Origin: Closterium sp. Naga37s-1
Taxonomy: Eukaryota; Streptophyta; Zygnematophyceae; Desmidiales; Closteriaceae
Direction: 5' to 3'
Assembly: GCA_947471745.1 (NCBI GenBank)
Contig: CANJKZ010000772.1
Location: forward strand, 1,798,001 to 1,862,000
Length of the DNA stretch: 64,000 bases
The notes beneath the pieces were generated by a model. It did not search any database, was not told where the DNA came from, and saw only the letters and a list, made by a program, of their open reading frames with translations. Below, piece by piece: positions 47,401-59,800 of the stretch. The position numbers were made by a program, and so were the translations under genes. Every line of letters begins with the position of its first letter. Positions within the stretch are counted from its first letter, which is position 1.

Positions 47401-49697
47401 CAGGTACTCCCCCGGTAGACCCCCTCCCCCCCCAGGGTCCTGCCCCCTCAGGTGTGTCCCAGGTAGACCCTGCCGAGCCGGTCGAGGTAGCTGTCGACTC
47501 AGGTGCTACTAGGGGTGCTGAGCCAGTGGGTGCGGGGCCTGGGGGTGCTGAGCCTGAGAGTGTGGAGCCGGGGGGTGCTGAGTCTGGGGATGCTGAGTCT
47601 GGGGGTGCTGAGCCTGGGAGTGTTGAGCCTGCTCGTGCTGCGTCTGGAGGTGCTCTAGGTGTCCCGTTGCGGCGGGAGCCTCTCTCTCCTCAGCAGCTTC
47701 GTGAGTGGTACTCTCGGCGCTGTCGAGGTGCTGCTGGTGCTGGAGCTACTGGAGGTGCTGCTGGTGCTGGGGCTGCTGGAGGTGCTGCTGGTGCTGGAGC
47801 TACTGGAGGTGCTGCTGGAGGTGCTGCTGGTGCTGGAGCTGCTGGAGGTGCTGCTGGTGCTGGAGCTCCTGGAGGTGCTGCTGGTGCTGGAGCTGCTGGA
47901 GGTGCTGCTGGTGCTGGAGCTACTGGAGGTGCTGCTGGTGCTGGAGCTGCTGGAGGTGCTGCTGGTGCTGGAGCTACTGCAGGTGCTGCTGGTGCTGGAG
48001 CTACTGGAGGTGCTGCTGGTGCTGGAGCTCCTGGTGGTGCTGCTGGTGCTCGAGCTGCTGGAGATGCTGCTGGTGCTGGAGCTGCTGGAGGTGCTGCTGG
48101 GACGGGAGATCCTGGGGCTGAGGGTACCGGTTCTGTCTCTGCTGTTTCTGGAGGCGCTGCGCGGCCGCGGCCGTACTACGTTCCGCTTCTTGAGCAGGTT
48201 CTTGGCTCCCCGCCTTCTCCTGGTCCTCCTCCTCCTTTCCTGAGTCCACCACCTGTCCAGTCCCCATCGCAGCTCCAGCCGGCCTCTCCGCTGCCTGGTC
48301 CTTCTCCTTACTCTGGACCGACTAGAGGTCTTACGGAGCATCGTGAGCCTGAGTCTCGTCCTGTTTCGCCTGATTCTCGTCCTTCGTCGCCTGCCCGTAG
48401 TGTTCGCGCTGGTCGTGTTTTGCGTCCGCGTCCCCCTCCTGTCCCTGGCACTCACTCTATGACTCTGCGTCCTTCCACTGCTCCACAGCGTGTCCTTCTG
48501 CCGTCTCCTCCTGCGTCCTCTCTTCCTGCCGGTCCAGACCCTGCGTCTGACGCCCTCCGTTCTGCTAGTCTAGCTGTCACGCGTTTTCTGGCCACTGCTG
48601 TCACTGACCCTTTGTTTGAGTCCACTGCTGCGTCTGCTCTTGTTATTGAGCTTGTTGACTTTGCTGCAGCCTGTCGCCTAGACTTCGCCTCTAGTCTTGT
48701 TGCTGAGTCTGCGTCTGCGTCTGTTTGTCCTCCGTCCGTCGGGGGTGAGTGTGCTCTTGGCACGGATGTTTTTGAGGACAGACAGGAGGAGTTTGAGTGC
48801 TTTGCCTCATCTCGTGTCCATGCTGATTGCCCCTGAGGGAGACCCGGATGCACCAGATATCCCGACCCTGCGCTCGTACGCAGAGGCAATAGAGGGTCCC
48901 TACTCCTCTCAGTGGCAGGCAGCCATGGACGCCGAGATGGCATCCTGGAAGTCCACAGGCACCTACGTCAACGAGGTTCCCCCGCCTGGGGCGAACATCG
49001 TCAGTGGCATGTGCATCTTGTGGGCTGCTTCATGTACCTGATGACTTGCACACGACCTAACCTCGCATACCCTCTCAGCCTTCTGGCTCGCTACGTGGCT
49101 CCCGGCAGGCACCGAATGGTGCACAAGGATGCTACGAAGAGGGTGTTGCGATACTTGTGCAGTACATCGGGCATGGGGCTCGTGCTTGGAGGACGGGCTC
49201 GAGTTGTCCTCACTGGTCACGCTGACGCCTCCTGGGTTGACGACTTGGCTACGCAGTGGTCGTCACAGGGTTACACCTTCAGTCTTGGCTCCGGTTCTGT
49301 CTCTTGGCGGTCTACCCGCTCTTCTTCTGTTCTCAGCTCCAGTTGTGAGGCTGAGATCTACGCTGGGGCCATGGCTGCACAGGAGTTACGCTGGCTCACC
49401 TACCTGCTGACCGACTTGGGAGAGGCGCCTCGTTCTCCTCCAGTTCTGTACGTCGACAACAAGGCCATGCTGGCCTTGTGTCAGGAGCACAGATTGGAGC
49501 ACAGAACGAAGCACATTGCTCTGCGCTACGTCCTTGCTCGAGAGTTGCAGCAGCGTGGCCAGCTTCATCTTGCTTACGTGGCCTCTCAGGCCAACACTGC
49601 TGATGTTTTCACCAAGGCACTTCAGCCTTGTGATCATCAGCGAATCTGTACTGTTCTAGGCCTTCTACCTACTGTGCCTCACTTACTTTCTTCTTGA
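44481..49697 (+). pseudogene. gag-pol region of element G (broken)
   Basis: Gag begins MASPTVLTFDADGC at 44481. The Gly tract (about 45270-45455), C-x13-C-x3-H-x4-C motif, protease DSGAS, integrase core (MDVWGL, QQNGIAERR), Ala/Gly spacer (about 47725-48105) and RNase H (YVDNKAM near 49450) are recognisable. The region ends at 49697. The RT part is incomplete. It is a fossil with several breaks. Confidence 0.87.
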
Positions 49698-49738
49698 CTC
49701 TGCGTGTACTGTGCTCTTTATACATATACCTGCATGCT

Positions 49739-51255
49739 TGCGGCGACTATGGGAATTTGCGGGTTGACTCAATTAGGGGTACATACTTTTGGGGGTTGGG
49801 ATTATGCCAAGTGGTTGGGAGAAGCCAAACCAGGTTGGTAAGTGTGGCCAAGTTGGGTGAGGTGGATGGCATGAGTTGGGAAAGTGACAAATGTCAAAGT
49901 TGGGGTGCCTATTGAGAGGGGAATTGTGTGGTATGGGGTTTCCTTGGTTGGGGACTCCCTTGGGACCTTCCCTCTCGTCCTCCTCATCCCCTCCTACCTG
50001 GTTCTATTGCTACTCCAACTTTCTTGTGTGAACTTGTGAGATAATTGTGATTGAGTTACGTTTTCTATGGCAGCATACCCCCTAGTGCGCCGAAGTTCAT
50101 AACTCGAGTTATACTCCATATTTTGATACTATTCAAATTGAGTGTCTTTTGTCGACGACGTTTCTTGTGACGACGACGTTTCTGTCCAAAATTATAGATG
50201 ACGATTTTGAGATATTTCGGCCCTTAGTCTTCATAGACTCCGTCCTTAGTCTCTAACAAATGGTATCAGAGTAGATTAAGGACTTTGTGGAGAGTCTACT
50301 GAAGTGTGAAGACCCTCCTAGACCCACGATGGCCTGTGGGCGTGCCTAAGTGGAGTTCTGGAGGTTGCATGTGACTTCCGCTAAGGGGAAACTCTGCCGA
50401 AATTTCGTTGGCGCCGACACTTGTGGAAATTGAGTGGGACTTCGGTGTGGACAGCAAAATGGGAGCTGGAACCTGTGTTTGGGAGCAGAGGAAATGAGTC
50501 AAGGGAGTGGAGATGCAGCTGAGAAGAGGAATGAGCCGCCACCATCCAAGATCGAGGCATTGGATGGCTCCAACTATGAGGAATGGAGCGGGCAGATGCG
50601 GAGTGCATTTAAGCGCTACAAGCTGCTGAAGCTTGCGATGGGAGAAGAGAAGATGCCAGAGGAAGGCGACGCCCGCGATCGGTGGATTGAGAAAAACGCG
50701 GTGCTGTACGACCTAATCCTTCAATCGGTCAACAACGACATGTTCCAACACATCAAGGATTTGGTGGAGTTGGATGATTCCGGACCAAAGGCGTGGAAGC
50801 TACTACACGACGTGATTCAGCCCAACACGCTGCCGATGGTGATTGTGTTGGAGAAGGAGCTGGATGCCCTCTCCATGCGACCGGGCAATGATGTGAAGCC
50901 GGTCCTTGACAAGATCAAGGACACCTATGCGAGGATGGCAGCGGCAGGCAGCAATGTGTCGCAGATGCAGCAGTGCACCAAGATCATCTCGGTGCTCGAC
51001 AACTCATGGGACAACCTCATCCCCACCCTCAACACTCAGCAGGACCAGTGGACACCTGAGTGGCTACAGCAGCAGATTCTGCAGGAGGACTTCCGCAGGC
51101 ACCACACGGGTGGTGGTGCTGCCAACAAAACTGCTGAGGGGTATGGAGCTGTAGGAGGCAGTAGAGGAAGAGGGGGAGGGAGAGGCCGAGGCCGTGGGAG
51201 AGGCTTTGGCAGAGGGAGAGGCCGAGGTGACTATAACGAGGGGCATGGGAGCTCG
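49739..51255 (+). mobile_element. Element H: partial D-family Ty1/copia
   Basis: It starts inside an LTR that matches D from 17236 onward (about 49739-50258). A TGGTATCAGAG primer site follows at 50261, then a leader and gag beginning MSQGSGDAAEKRNEPPP. Gag is over 90 percent similar by eye to that of D and runs to the Gly/Arg-rich region, where the sequence changes to the LTR of K. Both ends are cut and no pol remains here. It is a partial fossil. Confidence 0.88.
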
Positions 51256-51506
51256 CACTTGTGAGAGTACCATGGCTTATGCTTGCTTATTATGCTATAT
51301 CTCGCTTGGGTTTATTTTATCATGCATAGATATGCCTGATCTGCTAGGTTAGATGCATTCCTATATAGTTAGAGGACTGAACCAGGTTACGAGTACCGAA
51401 CTCAAGCCTTTCGGTTGCCACCGAATTGCTTTCTACCGAGTTCAAGAAGGTTCTGTTCGGGACGCTTCGCGACCCTAAGAACATTGGCATAACACCTGGG
51501 TTACCT

Positions 51507-51650
51507 TGTCAGAATGTTATATTTGTCTAGCCTGCAGTGGGGTACTCAATAGTGAGTACAGCCCAATTTAGGGTTTGCTATATGTACTCAACTGCCTGCT
51601 AGTGAACTCCTCCTTCCCTGTTTCACATTCATTCGTTCACTATTCTAACA
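51507..51650 (+). repeat. Left outer LTR of J
   Basis: 144 bp, 3 differences from 56294-56437. Confidence 0.92.
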
Positions 51651-51654
51651 TTCA

Positions 51655-54600
51655 TTCACTCCTCTTCCCCCCCCCCGCCTCTCTTCCTAGCACCAGGTAC
51701 TCCTCCGGTAGACCCCCTCCCCCCTCGGGGTCCTGCCCCCTCAGGTGTGTCCCAGGTAGACCCTGCCGAGCCGGTCGAGGTAGCTGTCGACTCAGGTGCT
51801 GCTAGGGGTGCTGAGCCTGCGGGTGCGGGGACTGGGGGTGCTGAGCCTGGGGTTTCTGTCTCTGAGGGTGCGGAGCCTGGGGGTGCTGAGCCTGAGCGTG
51901 TGGAGCCTGGGGGTGCTGAGCCTGGGGGTGCTGAGTCTGGGAGTGCTGTGCCTGGGGGTGCTGAGCCTGAGCGTGCTGAGTCTGGAGGTCCTCTGGGTGT
52001 CTCGTCGCGGCAGGAGCCCCTCTCTCTGCTGCAGCTTCGTGAGTGGTACGCTTGGCGCTGTTGCGGTGCTGCTGGTGCTGCTGGTGCTGCTGGCGCTGCT
52101 GGTGCTGGAGGTGCAGCTGGAGCTGCTGGAGGTGCTGCTAGTGCTGGAGCTGCTGGAGGTGCTTCTGGAGCTGTTGGAGGTGCTGCTGGTGCTGGAGCTG
52201 CTGGAGGTGCTGCTGGAGGTACTGGTGCGGTTGGAGGTCCTGCTGGTGTTGGAGCTGCTGGAGGTGCTGGAGCAGCTGGTCCTGGAGGTGCTTGTACTGG
52301 AGGTACTGGAGCTGCTGGGGCTGGTGGTGCTGCAGGAGTTGGAGCTGCAAGTGCTGGAGCTGTTGCTACTGGAGGTGCTTCTGGAGCTGAAGCTGTTGGA
52401 GGTACTGGAGCTGGTGGTGCTGCGGGAGTTGTAGCTAGAGACCCTGGAGCTGAGGGTATTGGTACTGTCTCTGCAGTTTCTGGAGGCGCTGCGCGGCCGC
52501 GGCCGTACTACGTTGCACTCGTTCAGCAGGTTCTTGGTCTCCCACCTTCTCCTGGTCCTACTCCTCCTTTACTGAGTCCACCGCCTGTCCAGTCACAGTC
52601 GCAGTTACAGCCGGCCTCTCCACTACCTGGTCCTTCTCCTTACTCTGGACCGACTAGAGGTCTTATGGAGCGTCGTGAGCCTGAGTCGCGTCCTGTGTTG
52701 CCTGAGTCTCGGCCTGCGTCACCTGAGTCTCGTTCTGCATTGCTTGTCCGCACTGTTTGCGCTGGTCGTCGTGTTTCGCGTCCGCGTCCTCCTCCAGTCC
52801 CTGGCACCCACTCTATGACACTGCGTCCTTCCACTGCTCCTCAGCGTGTCCCTTTGCCGTCTCCTCCTGCGTCCTCTCCTCCTAACGGTCCGGACCCGGA
52901 GTCTGACCCCCTTCGTGCTGCTAGTCCTACTGTCACGCGTTTTCTGGCCACTGCTGTCACAGACCCTTTGTTTGAGTCCACTGCTGCGTCTGCTCTCGTT
53001 GCTGAGCTTGTTGACTTTGCTGCAGCCTATCGCCTAGACTATGCCACTAGTCTTGTTGCTGAGTCTGCGTCTGCGTCTGTCTGTCCTCCGTCCGTCGGGG
53101 GTGAGTGTGCTCTTCGCACGGACGTTCTTGAGGACAGACAGGAGGAGTTTGAGTGCTTTGCCGCTGCTGTACCTCATCTCGTGTCCATGCTGCTTGGCCC
53201 TGAGGGAGACCCGGATGCACCAGACATCCCGACCCCGCGCTCTTACGCAGAGGCGATAGAGGGTTCCTACTCCTCTCAGTGACAGGCATCCATGGACGTC
53301 GAGATGGCTTTCTGGAAGTCCACAGGCACCTACGTCGACGAGGTTCCCCTGTCAGGGGCGAACATCGTCAGTGGCATGTGGATCTTGAGGGTGAAGCGGC
53401 CGCCGGGTTCTCCGCCTGTCTTCAAGGCGCGTTACGTTGCACGTGGCTTCAGTCAGCGACAGGGAGTTGACTTTTTCCAGACCTTCTCCCCTACCCCGAA
53501 GATGACCACTCTTCGGGTACTGCTGCACGTCGCCGCTCAGCGTGACTACGAGCTCCACTCGCTTGACTTCAGCACAGCCTTCCTACAGGGCAGCCTGCAC
53601 GAGGAGATCTGGCTGCGCCGCCCACCTGGCTTCACTAGGTCGTTTCCTGCTGGTACCCAGTGGAGCATCCGGCGGCCAGTCTACGGTCTCCATCAGGCAC
53701 CTCGTGAGTGGCACGACACACTGAGGACGACTCTTGCTGCTCTTGGTTTTGCTCCTTCCACTGCTGACCCGTCGCTGTTTTTTTATGCACTGACACCACT
53801 CTGCCGCCGTTCTACGTTCTCGTGTACGTAGACGACTTGGTCTTTGCTACTGCTGACATTGAGGCACTCGCCCACGTGAAGTCCGAGCTGCAGAAGAGAC
53901 ACACGTGCACAGACCTGGGTGAGCTGACAAGCTATCTTGGCTTGCGGATCACCCGGGATAGAGCACAGCGCACCATTACCTTGACTCAGTCACACATGGT
54001 GCAGCAGGTCCTTCAGCGCTTCGGCTTCACGTACTCCTCGCCACAGTCCACTCCTCTGCCTACCGGTCACTCGCTCTCAGCTCCACCTTCGGACGAGTCT
54101 GTAGAGCCGAGTAGCCCGTATCCAGAGCTTGTGGGCTGCCTCATGTACCTGATGACTTGCACACGACCTGACCTTGCATACCCTCTCAGCCTTCTGGCTC
54201 GCTACGTGGCTCCCAGTAGGCACCGAAAGGTGCACTGGGATGCTGCGAAGAGGGTGTTGCGCTACCTGTGCAGTACCTCGGGCATGGGGCTCGTGCTTGG
54301 AGGACGGGCTCGAGTTGTCCTCACTGGTCACGCTGACGCTTCCTGGGTTGACGACTTGACTACGCAGCGGTCGTCACAGGGTTACACCTTCAGTCTTGGT
54401 TCCGGTTCTGTCTCTTGGCGGTCTACCCGCTCGTCTTCTGTTCTCAGCTCCAGTTGTGAGACTAAGATCTACGCTGGGGCCATGGCTGCACAGGAGTTAC
54501 GCTGGCTCACCTACCTGCTGACCGACTCGGGAGAGGCGCCTCGTTCTCCTCCAGTTCTGTACGTCGACAACAAGGCCATGCTTGCCTTGTGTTAGGAGCA

Positions 54601-54808
54601 CAGACTGGAGCACAGAACGAAGCACATTGCTCTGCGCTACTTCCTTGCTCGAGAGTTGCAGCATCGTGGTCAGCTCCGTCTTGCTTACGTGGCCTCTCGG
54701 GCCAACACTGCTGATGTTTTCACCAAGGCACTTCAGCCTTGTGATCATCAGCGTTTCTGTACTGTTCTAGGCCTTGTACCTACTGTGCCTCACTTGCTTA
54801 CTTCTTGA
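51655..54808 (+). pseudogene. Copia pol 3' part inside J (broken)
   Basis: It begins within the Pro-rich region after integrase. It passes through an Ala/Gly spacer (about 52060-52440), RT (YVDDLVFA near 53823) and RNase H (YVDNKAM near 54560), and ends at 54808. No gag, protease or integrase core precedes it here. It closely matches A, C and G. It is a fossil with several breaks. Confidence 0.87.
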
Positions 54809-55037
54809 CTTTGCCTGTACTGTACTCTCTATACATATACCTGCATGCTTACACATTCTAGGTTGTGTTCACTGTATTGTTTGTTCTCGTTTATATAACT
54901 CTGCATGTGAACTGGCCTTGTGGCCATTTGCTTGTGCTCAGACTGCGTGGTGACTTTGTGATCCACCCTGAGCTTGCTTTGCCTTTCTTGACTGGTCTTG
55001 TGGCCTCTTGTTCTCCCCGACTTTGCCTATGGGGGTG

Positions 55038-55169
55038 TGTCAAACTTATATGCTATAGTCTATCTAGGCTGTAGTGGGGTAGTTCATATAGGGTACAACA
55101 CTTTTAGGTTTCCTACTTGTACCCACCTGCTTGCTAGTTCACACATTCATTTGTTCATTAGTTCCCACA
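55038..55169 (+). repeat. Inner LTR within J (A-like subfamily)
   Basis: 132 bp, from TGTCAAACTTATATGC to GTTCCCACA, preceded by CTATGGGGGTG. It serves as the right end of the copia pol on its left and is followed by a primer-like TGCTATCAGAGC at 55170-55181. Confidence 0.88.
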
Positions 55170-56293
55170 TGCTATCAGAGCAGGTCGACCCTCCCGGGTC
55201 GATCCTGTGGATGGGCCCACCCGATGCTTCCGCTGCTGTCCTGTCTATCGCACGCCTCGGGCGCGCGCTGTTTTCCTGCCTGCCGCGCGCTCATGGCGCA
55301 CGGCAATGTTTCTTACCGCCGCGCGCTCGGGGCGCGCGGCGGTTTTCTGCCTGTCGAGCCGCCCTGCAGGCCGCGCGACGCCCTTTCCTGCCCGTCGTGC
55401 GCCCCGTAGCGCGCGACGGTGCCCTGCCCGTCGCGCGCCCCGGGGCGTGCGACGGTTTCGTCGTCCGTCGTGGCGCCCCGGGCGCCCTCGCGCGTCGCCC
55501 CCCTCCTGTCGCCTGTTGTGGCGCCCTCGGGGGCCCGTGCGCGGCCCCCTCCCGTCGCCCGTCGTGGCGCCCTCGGGGGCCCGCTCGGCCCCCACTCCTT
55601 TCGCCCGTCAAGGCGCCCTCGGGGGGCCCGCACGCTGCCCCTCCTGCAGTCTGTGAGCCGCCCCTGCAACCCCTGTGCAGCCACTGTGTCCCGCTCCCGC
55701 TCCTACCCCGTGTTACCTGTGTTAGGGTTTGGGGGTGGCGCGTATGGGGGTGATGGGTGTGTGCGGCCTCCCCTGCTCCTCCTCCTCCTCAGTCTCCCAC
55801 TGCTGCAGCTGCCGCTGAGGGGGGTGGATGTGTGGGAGCTGTCGGAGTAGTACCAAGGGGGTGGCGTGTGAGCAGTGTTAGAGGTGCAGCAGGGGGTGTG
55901 TGAAAGGGGGGTGAGACAGTTAGAGGGAGGTTGGGCGTAGGCAGCCGTCGTGTCGCCAGCAGCGCCAGTAGTCCGGAGGCTACAATCTCCGGTAGCCCAG
56001 CGAGCCTGCTGCGCCAGTCGCCCGTGGGTCCGTTGCTTCTGCCGCTCAGAGTTAGCCGCGGAGCCATTTACTCCAGTAGTCTGGAGGCTACAATCTCCGG
56101 TAGCCACAGTGTGCGCCGCTCCTGTTGCCCGTGTTTCTGCAGCTTCACCCGTCGTCTCCTATCTCCACTCCTCTCACAGTCCCTCCTCCTCCTCACTTAC
56201 CGTCTGTGACTGCCTCTAGCTTTGCTTATATTTGTGAACTATTGCTCTGTTTGCTTATTGTGCTGATTACACCCCACTTTGGCTATGGGGGTG
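55170..56293 (+). other. Leader-like internal region of J
   Basis: A primer-like site, then GC-rich sequence dominated by GCGCGC and CGCCC (about 55240-55680), with no gag or pol similarity. A 33-bp direct repeat beginning CCAGTAGT lies at 55965-55997 and 56073-56105. It ends in GGCTATGGGGGTG before the right outer LTR. Confidence 0.7.
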
Positions 56294-56437
56294 TGTCAGA
56301 ATGTTATATTTGTCTAGCCTGCAGTGGGGTACTCAATAGTGAGTACAGCCCAATTTAGGGTTTGCTATATGTACTCAACTGCCTGCTAGTGAACTCCTCC
56401 TTTCCTGTTTCACATTCATTTGTTCATTATTCTAACA
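56294..56437 (+). repeat. Right outer LTR of J
   Basis: 144 bp, followed by TACCT and then the remainder of the K LTR. Confidence 0.92.
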
Positions 56438-56538
56438 TACCTGCCTTGTGTCGAGACTATATATAGCCTTGTATTGTACCTAGGTGAATCATTCAATTCA
56501 AACTCTCTTTTCTGAGTTCGATCCTAGATCCTCATATT

Positions 56539-56552
56539 TGGTAATCAGAGCC
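56539..56552 (+). other. Primer-binding site of K
   Basis: TGGTAATCAGAGCC, close to the initiator-Met type, shortly after the LTR end. Confidence 0.6.
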
Positions 56553-56839
56553 GTTTACACGCGAAGTTTTTTCGACCACTAAAATCGGGTCTTCAAAAAA
56601 CTGCGGGGGCGACGACTGTTAAACACCGATTTCGGGTACGTAAAATCAGTTCCGTGTTTTTTCACTCCCCCTCGTTTTCGGTTTTCGGATGTGCAATGTC
56701 AGGGATGGAGGGGCAAGGCAACAATTACGCGACCACCTACGACATCGCCAGCCTTCGCACCGACGTGGAATAGACGCAGGCGGAGATCCGGCGAATCGAG
56801 GCCCTCCTGACAATCCAATCGGTAGCCGCCACATCAGCA

Positions 56840-59800
56840 GTGAATGTAGCAGTGGACGTAGCAGCGATAGCAGCAGCAGCAGCAGCAACAGCGGCGACAC
56901 CGAAAATTCACGGACCGATGGCACCACCTTTGCCGAACCTCGAAGCAGCTCGCCCGAGGCTCTTCAAAGCGTTCGATCAGAGCACGAAGGGATCGGACGT
57001 TCGACGATTCGTAGCGACCCTCGAAATTTACTTCGAGGCCATTTGCCGTTCGACCACACCACACGATGCAACAAGGATTTGGCTTGCAGCGACATTGTTG
57101 CGAGGACTAGCACTCGAGTGGATTTCCTACAGTGACGTGGCCCACGGGGAGAAAATGTGGACGCAGTTTCGGTCAAACCTCATCAAAAGATTCGAGCTGA
57201 TAAATTCGGTGTACATGGCGCGGCAGCAGATTAACCGACACAAGCAACTCGCGAGTGTAGCACTGTACACGCAGAAAATGGAGCAACTTTCATCACTGAT
57301 CGCAGGCGAGAAAATCCAAGCGTACACCAAGGGATTAAAGATGGAGATTCGCCGACAGGTCATCGCCGCGAACTACAGTAGCTACCGCGACATGGTACGT
57401 GCAGCTGAACGATACGACGCGTTGACGCGTGGTCAACCCGAAATACGGTGGTACGGGCTGAACCGTCCATTTGGCATGGAGCAATCGGCACCCCCCACGT
57501 TCGCCGAACCGATGGATATCGACAGATTTGATGTGAAGTTGCAGCCGACAAAATGCGAATTCTGCGGCGCAGCCGGACATCAAATCCTGTTGTGCTACAA
57601 AATGAAGAAAGCTCGTGCGACATGGCTGGGCGGCAACAGTACAGCACCCCCGAAGTAAAAAAACGGGAATCGCCAGTAGCCGCGGATCGACCTGGCGATC
57701 GCGTAAAGATCCGAAAAGAGAAAATAGGCGACGATGCGGCGACTTCGGAGCGGGAGAAAAAAGGAGAAAATGATGGCGCGAATACAAAACGTCACGACTG
57801 GCCGGCAACAGGGGAAATTGCCGAGGTGAATGGAGGCTCACGCGAAAAAAGACTCTACATAGTCCGGGAAACTCCAGACGAACACCCACGAAAGTACGAA
57901 TTTGTTTAAGTTATCCTACAAAGATACCTTAACCAAGAATATTACTTCTCGTGGTTTTCAAGCCTTTGAAAAAATCAGGGGAGTGTTAGAGGCCAAGAAA
58001 AAGCCTTTAGACATTATTCAGGTACCTGATAAGTTGGGCAAAGCATTACAGAGCGTAGAAAAGGGTCGTGCGTTTCTGTGTTAATATTCTCTCCCCGCAG
58101 CACAGTGTTAAGGCTCCCCGTTGCCCACAGGTGAAGCCTACTCAGCTGCAAAGGCTTAGAGGAAGATTCCAGGCTTAGGAGAAGTTCAAGCCTCGGAAAA
58201 ATCCTCCTACCCCCCAGGTGAAGTTGGAAGTGAAAAGTGTTGAGTCAGGTATAGGAAATAGGGATGGTAATCTCTTTGATGTACCCTATGATCCTATTAA
58301 CGAGATTATCTTTGGCTACTTAGCGCAGCAGGAACCACTACTCCTTGAGGTGTTATGCTAAGGACGACGTCTCTAGGCACTGGTGGACAGTGGTGCGTCC
58401 CACTCAGTGTGTGACCGTGGGACGTTGGAGAAAATTGGAGAACCTTCGGAGGAGACCAAGTTCACAGCAACAATGGTGGACGGTACGAAACTTCCCATCC
58501 ACGGCGAAGCATCACTGCAACTGCATATAGGGGCGGTGAGGTGGAACCCGACGTTGCCGATCACAAACATCAAGGGTTTAGATTTCATCTTGGAGCGAGA
58601 TTTCTTGAAGTGGTTCAACCCTAAGATCGATTGGGTCAACAAGAAGGCGTGCATCTACAAGAACGGGAAACGAGTGGAGCTACAAACCTGGACGTATACA
58701 GTGAACGTTCCTGAAACAACACTGGCACGATTTGAACAGACGGTGAACGAAAGTAACACGGGTTACTTAGCACTGGTTATGGCAGCAGCACAGGAGGAGA
58801 AGCCAAACACAGTTCTACCTGCAGCAGCAAAGGAGGTGTTGGAGCAGTACAAAGACATCATGCCAGATGACCTACCTGCAGGTGTACCTCCAGCGCGCAC
58901 CCACGAGCACAAGATCGTGGAGGAACCTGGTGCGAAACCTGTCTCACGTGCACCATACTGACTGAGTCCGACCAAACTGACACACATGAAGAAGCAAATA
59001 GAGTATCTACTTATCCGCCCATCCACCTCTCCCTACGGTGCACCAGTTCTCTTGACGCCAAAACTAGACGGCTATTTACGGATGTGCATCGACTACCGCG
59101 CACTGAACAAACAGACAGTAAAAAACAAATACCCCATACCACGCATCGATGATCTTCTCGACCAATTGCATGGTGCAACAGTCTTTTTGAAGCTGGACCT
59201 GCTGATGGTTTACTGACAGTTCAAGACGGCAGACAACTCGGTCCACAAGACGGCGTTTCGTACCAGATACGGCTCCTACGAATACTTGGTGATGCCGTTC
59301 GGACTCTGCAACGCATCAGCAACGTTTCAGGCAGAGATGAATCACATCCTATGGCCCCTGCTGGACGAGTGCGTAGTGGTGTACCTGGACAACATTTTCA
59401 TCTACTCCAAGAACATGAAGGAGCACTTGGAGCATCTGCGGAAGGTGTTCGAGATCCTGCGGAAAAACAAGTTATACGTGAAGCTATCTAAAAGCGACTT
59501 CGCCCTGAAGGTGCAGTTTCTCGGGCACATGGTGAGTGCTGAGAGCGTACACGTGGACCCGCAAAAGATCAAAGCCGCCAAGAAGTGGAAAGTACCGGAG
59601 AATGTGAAGGAGTTGCAGCAGTTCCTGGGCTTCGCCAATTACTACAACAGGTTCGTGCCGCAGTACTCTAAGATATCAGCACCACTGACCGACCTACTGA
59701 AAAAGGATACGCCCTACAAATGGGATACACCTCATCAGCAAGCCATGGAGCAGCTACAGACAACACTGACTACAGCACCAGTTTTCATCCTACCGGATCC

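Larger units (their letters stand above)
43435..49738 (+). mobile_element. Element G: Ty1/copia, short-LTR family, broken, 3' end lost
   Basis: It has a 5' LTR, the TGGTATAGAGC primer site, a repeat leader, gag and pol as in A and C, and then the start of the 3' untranslated region. At 49739 the sequence switches to the middle of a D-family LTR, so the 3' LTR is absent. It is closest to C, with which it shares diagnostic differences from A. Age cannot be read from LTR pairs. It is a fossil with about five or more breaks. Confidence 0.88.
51507..56437 (+). mobile_element. Element J: composite LTR element, TSD TACCT
   Basis: Two 144-bp LTRs (51507-51650 and 56294-56437) start TGTCAGAATG and end TTCTAACA. 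They differ at 3 positions and are flanked by TACCT at 51502-51506 and 56438-56442. Between them lie the 3' part of a short-LTR copia pol, an LTR of a different subfamily (55038-55169), then a leader-like region with its own primer site. No primer site follows the left outer LTR. It looks like a chimera or an internally rearranged element that moved as a unit. It is broken. Confidence 0.82.
51260..56534 (+). repeat. 5' LTR of element K, split by J
   Basis: The pieces are 51260-51506 and 56443-56534. It starts TGTGAGAGTACC and ends AGATCCTCA, about 339 bp in all. TATATATA at 56458-56465 is a likely LTR promoter TATA box. The split is bounded by the TACCT duplication of J. Confidence 0.7.

Noticed and set aside
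55038-55169. Inner LTR of J as the end of a separate complete element
   Set aside because: No partner LTR or own target duplication was found on either side, so it cannot be called an independent complete insertion.
55196-55850. Overlapping Arg/Pro-rich frames in the J leader
   Set aside because: All six frames are open through CG-rich sequence with no homology to gag, pol or host proteins.
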